A DNA stretch of 64,000 nucleotides from Hymenolepis diminuta. Taxonomy: Eukaryota; Platyhelminthes; Cestoda; Cyclophyllidea; Hymenolepididae. Shown piece by piece: positions 41,601 to 50,600 of the stretch; the first letter of the stretch is position 1, and the number at the start of each line of letters is the position of its first letter. The notes beneath the pieces were generated by a model that was not told the origin of the DNA, did no database searches, and worked only from the letters and a program-made list of their open reading frames with translations. A program made the position numbers and the translations under genes. The stretch covers positions 973,533 to 1,037,532 of the forward strand of contig CAADRB010000049.1 in the NCBI GenBank assembly GCA_900708905.1, read 5' to 3'.

Positions 41601-44600
41601 TGTTCTCCCTTTGACATTGGATGCGGCTGCGGTGCCCACTCTGCTTCCCTCTGGTGCCATGACAGCAGCTTCCGACCCCTGCCACACCTCTGTCTCACAC
41701 TCCCGCCATGCACTCGATTCTTGCCCTCATGAGCTTGAAGGTAGGTACTTATAGTTCTAAGTTGCGCTAATGAGTTTATTTCTTTAAAGATCGTATCACA
41801 TGTTCGATTTGAACTGAATGACCCATAATACTGGTGGGTGACCGAATTGGCTAGCTGGTTGAGGAGGGAATAGTTTAATTCAATATCGATTGAAAGTGTC
41901 AAGGCCGAAATACTTTACTGCTTAGTTGAATGCTTCATTCTTTCACATTATTGGGATCTTATTCTATTCCGTTTTCTTATTATCGATACAGACGGAGTAG
42001 TGAGTGATATTTTATTAGAGGCAACAGAGTCTATCATAGCTAGCGTCCTTCCGACTTCTTTCGGTCTTCACTGCACAGATAGATGAAGAAAAGGAAAGCC
42101 CTCGGTTAGGAAGCTTTATTGAGAACAGGGCGAAAGTTCAGTGGGGGCAGAGACTCATAAATGCGAAGATGTCGATGGAGTTCTCAACACAATGAGGGAA
42201 ATCAATCCATATCGATCGACTGAATTGGCTACTCGTGATTGTGTACGTTTCTATGTGATCGCATCATCCGTGTTGACACGTCAAATACCGGGCTTGTATC
42301 ATCTGAATCCTTACGAAATGAATATGGAAACCGACAGGCTTTTAATTTTAACGTTCTAATTATAGTAATTACAAAAATTGCCTTGATTTTCAAATATCTT
42401 CTTCTTTCTTTGATTTTGAAGGCTTAATAACCTTCCTAATGTCCTTTTATTGTCATCTATTCATAGTCTTGCGGTGCTTTCTACAATATATCTTGTTACA
42501 TTTTCTAGCCAGCGGCTATTTACTGCAGAAAACTATAACTTGTTGTATTGTCTTAATTCCGAACTAGGAGGTTCACTTAACGCAAATAGAGACAGCAATA
42601 GTCTAGACACTTCTTTAAACTGATACTAATCGTGCCTGACTGTGCTTACTTAATGTGCGGTGAGATATGTCTCCAATGTTTATTCACTGATATTAAAATA
42701 AATTTTATGAAAATGCAAGTTTCATTTGCACTGTAAGGGCATAAAATCTGAAATTCCCTAGGGTATTTTCATAATAGCGCTCTCAAAAGATTATGTTGAA
42801 GGTTAATAAGCGAGATCTCTGTCAAAGTTTGTTTCATGGATCTATTTATACGATTTTAGATTGGCATTTTTTGCACTGTTACGCACTGACTAATGTGATT
42901 TAATACCATTTAGTGCTTGAATATCGGTTCTTATGACCTGGTCTATGGATGACATTGGCTGTCTTCCCTCTCTTCACTGTTCCAAATGAATTAGATGAAT
43001 TTATACTCTATGATGAACCAAAACCAATTATGGTTTGTCCACAGAGTCCATACATTTTAATAGTCCCAGTGTGTACTTTAATTTGCACGCAGTTTAGCTG
43101 AGTAGGCCTAATGATAATATTATTAGACTTAAATAACCATAGTTTTTTTCTGTGAGGCCCTCATAAATTTCTTAATCCAACTATCAGGCATATGCTAAGT
43201 ACCACTTACTCAATGCTTGACTGCTTCTGTAATATTGTTACTGCCAACATTTACTGAAATCTTATAGCTGCAGAAACTGTTGACTCTAGGTGAACAATCC
43301 CAAATATTTACCAAAATAACAGCTGGAGAAGGCTGTAAGCCACAAGCGCATTGTGATTAGTCACTCAAATTTGCCGCACCGAAGTTTAACGCACATGCTT
43401 GTATGCGGAGTATACCAATAAGGAAGCCGAACTATAGGAGGTCAGTGTGGCCATTGGCTAGATCAGGGCAGTTACTCTCCTTCACGCCGCTCGTTCTTAG
43501 ATGGAGGTGATGGGGACATAGAGTGGATGATTGTTGCCTCTCACCGTTTGTACTTATTTCCCTTGTTTTACACGTGTTATGGGCATTATATCTTTTCATA
43601 TTTCTTGCCCTAACTATGAGATATGCCTTCATAAAGGTTTGCTATAGTACCTTACCGTCTAGACAGTTAATTAGCTTAACTCAAACTATAGACATAAGTC
43701 CACCACTGGATTGATTACAATTTCTTCCTAGACTCATTTGTTCTCGCATATTGATAAGAATGAAGGAGTGTCTTGGAGGCTACCTGTCGGGCATGAATAA
43801 CTCCTCCTGAGATAAAGCATAGACTCTGTGGTATCGAGTCCTGTTGGTCCTTAAGCATTTAATTGAAGAAAAGGCCAGTCTTAATCAAGTCTTGCTTCAG
43901 TTAGTGACTGAAAGATGAAATTTTCTTTTACACTTAGAATGTAAGCCTCAAGTTATGATCAGACTTCTCAATGCACGCCCTTAAGGATATTTGTACAAGT
44001 GGCTAATAATTTGCCATTTTAGAGAAAGCGAATCCTGTAGCAGGATGAACAGCTCTCAATTCTCAGGCCGTTTATTGAAAAATGGGAATATTAAAAGCTA
44101 ACCTTTTTGGAAAATCTGTAATAGCAAGTACGTATTTTTCTTGAATTATTAGTTTTTTTCTATCGATAATTGAATTTCATACTCCCGATAATGTGACGAG
44201 TGCTATTCATCTCTTTGATTCTCATAACAGGTATTTTCCCTTATCTTGCTAGACTCGACCTTTAAAAGCTTGTTTTGTTAACATTTTAATGGGAAATTGG
44301 GAGGTGAGACGTTAATTTCCAGTAATATTCATTGAGTTGCATTCTACATATAATAGAAGTGGTTGGAATGTGCGAAAGTGGTATCAATTAAAGTCTATGA
44401 ACTGGACTTTTTTTATCCTGTTTAATTCGCTATAACTACTGACATGCGTACTTGAACTAAAACTGTGTATTGGGTCAGCTGAACACGTATTTGTGTTTTT
44501 GTTAAAGAGAAAACCCAAGAAAAATTTACATTTTAATTTGTTTTGTTGAATCAGTTTGATATAAAGCGACTATTAGGTCAAGTTTTTATCGCATGTAGTT

Positions 44601-47600
44601 TCCAAAATGATTAAGAGGGTACATTTGGAGATTTCAACCGTACGCATTAAACATTTCTTGACTTGAGGTGTATGGGTAAGTTCAATAGCACCTTAGTTTC
44701 AAAGTTGTTCAGTGCTACCTAATGCGAAACAACAGCGCACTGCTAAATCTGGACCTGCACGGAATTATGTTTGTGTTTATCCTTCTTTTTAACTAATTTT
44801 CTGATAGCTCAGGCTTTGTGGCCGTTGTTTCCGTTCAGTATATTTTCAGAATTGCAACATTGCTAGTAGTATTTACAAATTTATAATGAAAGTATGAAAA
44901 GAGATATGGATTTGCACTCTCTGTGGGAGTGACAATACATAATAATGCAGACGGCATTTTGGAAGATGAAATGAAGAAGATGTGGTATTTAGGGCCACAT
45001 GTCTACGTGTTTGGAGTTAGTTTTGAAAATATGCATTCCTTTCGAATTAACAGTGAACGGCGAAAAAAGATAATAGAGTTTATTAATAAAACTTTTCTGA
45101 ATTGTCGGTATTAAGTTCAGGAATCGAATTAACTTCCCCCATATTTTGAAATCACTTTGTCGACTACTTTTGCTCTTTTGTTCCCGTCGAGAATCTTAAT
45201 GAAACATGCTTTTAATACAGCTATTCCCTTTCTTTTTTGTTTATGTATATTCATTTTCTTTTTGTGACAGAGTCAAATATTTTCTTAACAAAATCATAAA
45301 ATTCTGTGAATGGAATGAGCTCTTTGGACGTTAAATTTTTCGAATATTTTTCTGGGATCGATGTCTCCTCGCTGTTATTTTGTTGGCTCACTACGTAGCA
45401 AATCAATCCTTTATATCCAAACCATGTACAAATCGTTTTACTTTTTACTAAGGAAACAAGTGGAAGCCATTGTTTGAGCCACCATTCTTCTCTTTTCGGG
45501 TCTGAGAAGCTGAAGTAGTTGATTATCTCAGTAGGTGGGTTTGATTATATTAACTACAATATAACTTTAAAACTATTTTGAATAGTCTCACATTGAGGGA
45601 CTTGGGGAGTCAAAATGTAAGGTTATTTCAGTTTATGCTTCAGCTTTTTCATATGCTTCATGTGCTTTCTTTTAACAGCCTTATACTGGGCAGGTGAGTA
45701 ATTGTTTGCTGTGAATTCTTTTAATCCCCTTTTAGTGAAAATAGTCGCTGTAACAGCTGAATTGAAAATCTATAGACCCTAGAGATAGACTTATCTCGTG
45801 TACAATGATTTAGCACTGATTTACTGATCCCTTGTAGACCCCATAAACGCACGGTTGATTCAGGTGAATGGAGATTCGTCATCAAACATGATAATGCTTC
45901 CCCAAGCCCCATCCTCAGTTGTACCCCCAGCCACCACAACAACATGTATGGGCGTTCCCACAGGGATGATATCTACCGAGACCTCCGGCGTCGCGTCACC
46001 CCCCGTCCAGACTGTTGCACCCACCAATTTGTTCAAGTCCACAACTGCAACCAACGCCACTAATAGTGTAAGCGTCGCCAGTGAACACAGTACCGCTCCG
46101 AGTACAACAGGTTGTAACACAGGATCAAGAACTGTCGAAATGCTGGATGTGGGTCGTCTGGCCCCCGAGAATGCCATGTGCGCCCTTTGTGATCGACATG
46201 ACTATCTCCATCGAACCGATCTGCCAAACTACCTTACTTCGCCCTGTTACCATTGCAGAGAAAGCTTTGCTAGAGAGGCCAAAATAACCCCTGAAGATCT
46301 CTTTGATCTCCATTTACAGGTGCGTTCTCTTGCTTCCTTTCATTTTGAGAGTTGGAAATAAAATAGGGAATATTGCGAATTCTTTTGTTAAGTAATGTGA
46401 ATTCACCTTTATCACCTATTTCTCCTGATCTCTCGTGTTCCTCTTACCATATTTGTTTATCTGAGAAGTTTGACGGCGATTAGATGATTGATGGTGGAAA
46501 TTGCTGAGGTTAAGAAGTGGGTTTGCCTTGTCTTTGTAAATGCTTGAGAACGTACTGCCTAATAATCATGGTGTTAACAGTAAGTAGGTTAGTGATAATG
46601 ACTAGTCTAAACTTGAGCATTAACTGCCTCTGTCATTAACTCATCCATATAAATAAGGGGATGTGTGTACCCACAGATTTTGTGCGTCATTTCGGTTTGT
46701 ATTGTAAATAAATCAAACAAGCTTACTCGAATGTATCCGAGACAGCCTACGAAGATCTACAGAGTGCGAATTCACATCTCAATATATTTTGTCAATTACA
46801 ATTCTGGGTGGACAAAAGAAGTAAACTTGACGACAGGGAGAGGTTTATTTTACCCAAATTGCCGTGTTTCGAAGAGAGTTTACTATATTACTTGATTCTG
46901 GGAGCCTGGATATCGCATTTACATGCTATACTAGTAATGTACTGGAGACTATCCAGAATGATCCGGAGAGCACACGTCCTGTCTTGATTACGTCTTAGAA
47001 CATGGAAAAATGTACAACTATTCTGGTTGACACGAAAGTGTGTGAGTAAAATGAGAATTTAATGGGGAAATCTTGTCGAGGTTTTCTACATTCAGAATCT
47101 GAAAGCTTCAATATTTGGCCCTGGGTTTCGAACATACAGGATGGATGCCAATATTATTAGACTGTCCGCTAACAATGTAAATCGAATAATATTGATTACT
47201 TTACATGATGGAGGATTAATTAGTGCATTTTATATCCTTTCAGTCAGTATTATGGGCTCTTGATTTGTAATAGGCGATGTTTTCGTTTTCTGTATTGAAA
47301 ACTTCAAACTTAAAAGACAATATTTCACCCAAGCAATATATATATTCTCTAACACGGGTAGAATAATCTAACTGTCAAAAAAGTGCTGACCTGTGAAACT
47401 GTAAATCCTATTTTTATTCCCTCTCGCATCAACTTGCGAGGCAGAGAATTTCGTATTTAAAAACAAATATGTGCCTTCGAGGGTAAAAAAAGATATAGTT
47501 TTTCACTTTCATCGTTTTTTTTGTTAGTTAAAGAAGATATCCTTGAGAGTTATTTAAGTCCTGTTCTATGAATGCAGTTTTAAAAATATCCAGGTGCTTA

Positions 47601-50600
47601 AATAAATTGGTCGATCTATGACTAGTAGAGTTAGGTTGTATTTGCATTATCTTCCAAAGGACGTCTTAAAGGGTTTAATCGTCTGTTTATCCAATTGCAA
47701 CTAATGTAGTTTTGTTAAGCTGACTAAAAAAATGCAAAGGGAATGAAATCTGAGATATTGTTTGGTGTTAGGTTACCATTTTCTTATTCGCAAGAAGTAT
47801 ACTCTTGGCACTGAATTGGTAGGGTCTTATTGTTACTTATTTGATCCAGAAATTTTATTCAAATCAAATTTAACGAAATACGTGCTTTTATCGTTTTTTT
47901 TTTCAATGACGATAGTTTTCATGTAATCGAAATTGATACGTCCCTCCGTTTTGCTTAAATTCATCTATTACGATTTTGCAATCGGCAGTTCACTCTGAGT
48001 TCTGCTATGCTATAATCGTGTTAAACACAAAATTTTCCCCTATATAAAAAAATGAAAACTATCAAGTGACCTGATGGGGATAGCTCGGATGTCACAGTAT
48101 TGATTCACTTAAATAAAATAGGCAACCTCATGTGTATGCGTATTTTATTTCCCTTCTAGCACAATGTGCCATGGCCAGCCTTCCTCCAAGCTCGTTTCAA
48201 CATTCCACCTGACGGTCGATCGATGGAGAATCTGATAGCCTACGACTGTCGATGGCGGTGTCGTGAACCATGCACTTGTCTCCCAGACATCTCCCTTCCA
48301 CCTTGTGTGGAGTTCCCCTGGCTCTATGCTAAGATTCCCGTCGCCGGTGCTGTTGATGCCTCCTATGATTCAGCAGAAAACGTACCGCCATCCACAAACC
48401 CAGGTACCGAACAAGCACCAACGCCGTCGTTGCAGCACCCACCCCTTGAAAGTGATTACAGCGCTGGTCATTCATCCACATCCAATAACCCACCGCCGTC
48501 ATTGCCAACAGTGACAGCAGCAACTGCCAACAATGCTAATACAGAGATCAAATCTACTCCTACTGATGGTAAGTGCTGCGGTATGCGTACTGATTAACCC
48601 TATATAATTTCATACATTTTTATCTCTAATGCTTTAATCATTGAAAAGTGTTCGAGTAATTATTGGAAACGGCAAATGAGTCTAATAAGGGATGGAACTG
48701 AGGAGAGAGGTAATAATAAGTAAGCACTGAAGTTTGGACATCTCGACTTTTAATTTTTTTAATTCGGAAGCGTTTGGTTGTTCATATCTTCAAGGGCCAA
48801 AGAGTTCACATTGATAAACCTTTATTCCAAATTCTTGGAATTATGTCCCCGATATTTGGAACTTTTTAACCGATTGATTGGCTGGTCATGTCACCTCCAG
48901 TAATTTGTGTCCTTTTGCAGCTGGGAGGCAGATGAGAATAACGATTTATTTTCATATTTAATTGGTCATATATTTATGAAGCTAGTATACGTCATACTAA
49001 GTACTATTTTTCCGTAAGTTCATATTATGTTTCCGTGACGTTCGTAATTCCCCTTTGAGTCCTATACAAATTTTCTCTAGTGGTAAGTAGTCGTCGACGT
49101 AAAGCCGCAGAGCCTATGTACTTTCGGAAGATGAACAATAGATGCGGTGTTGTCTCTGTTAAATTAATATGCGAGTTCATGGCGGCTCGAGTTCCTACAC
49201 AAACAGATCAAGTCCAGACAAATCCCCCTTTCATCAGGACAGTCATCAATTATGTTCTCCTATAAATGGCCTTGCTAAAAAGTAACTGTAGCTTAGCAAT
49301 GTCCAGTGAAAACAACACAGCAGTAGAACTAGATCTCCTAGCAGTACTACAGAGTTAGACTACACAAAAGGTGACAATTGAGCGGGTAAAAAATTGTAAT
49401 AGCTTAATTTTCTGGTTTGTACCACCCACAAAACTCGAATGCTGTTTTATTAATGGCAGATGGGATTTTGACCTTTATCCATCCAGTACATTACTTCACA
49501 GGCTATGACTTTGACAAGAATGGGCCAACATCTAAACGTTTACATGTTAACGCAACCGAGCACGTACGTGTACGTGTACACGTTCATGTCTTCGTCACAT
49601 GTTTTCCAATCTGTTTGTTTTCTAACTTACACACACTTTGTGGTGCCCCCATTGCATTTCCGACTTTCTAAATGCCCGAAAAATGGTTTCTATCGTCTTG
49701 CATTTCTCATCTTGCCTCCCTCAAAGCATTCTTTAAGTGTGTTATATATTATTTGGACACTGGGGTACTTTAGTATGATTTTGGGAGAGGATAGACTCGG
49801 CAAAAGTGGATTTTATTCTTTAATAGGTGATTCATGCGCAAATCTAATATCATTATGAACTTATTGCCTATATTTTTTGCAACTTTTCAATGATGCTGTG
49901 GAATCAATCAACGGTATTTAGAGATTTATTCTCAACCGCAGTGGCGAATGCTTTTTTAGGCCAGTTAAGAATTTCTGAAAGTAGAAAATGGGTTAAATTG
50001 GGTGCTTAGCTTTCAGTACAATATTTGCCGAGGTGAGATGGAAGGCAGATCGGAGGATTTCAGTCTTGAAACCAAGATTTCTTTAGAGCTCCTCTATAAA
50101 CTTCATTTCTTGAGAAATAAGTTTGTCTTTTGAGGAAAGCAGGTGAAATTGTTATGGGTTTTAGTTTTCAAAATCACATTCATTTCCATTTCTAATCTCA
50201 ATTTATTTCAAATTTGAGTGGTTGCAGAAGAAAGCCTATATCCGATTCAACTAACTTCAGAAGCCTAGGTAGTGGTGCCACCCTTGTCTTTAGAACCATA
50301 TAGGCGTTAGATTCTTGCTTTTTACTAGCTTACACGTTATTTTGACGTTGGTTTTATCTCCACTAATGCCGTAATAATTAAATGTTATAATGTTAATCCT
50401 GAGGAAGCATCTAATTATGAGAAGCAATAAAATAGTTTACCCGGGGATGGAAAGGTTACAGAGAAGTGGAAAATTTAATCAAATGTTATTTACTTTGAAT
50501 TTAATGAATCATTAGTTCTACCAATTTCTAATTAATAGTTATAGATTACTTCGATATTGTTCTACTCTTCCAATACTCAAACGCCAGGCTTTAGGCTCCT

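Noticed and set aside
45860..46177. 105-codon minus-strand frame opposite exon 11
   Set aside because: Antisense of a Thr/Ser-rich coding exon, no own signals.
45864..46319. Exon 11 starting at the ATTCAG acceptor
   Set aside because: It would need phase 0 input, but exon 10 ends in phase 1; the acceptor at 45837 fits.
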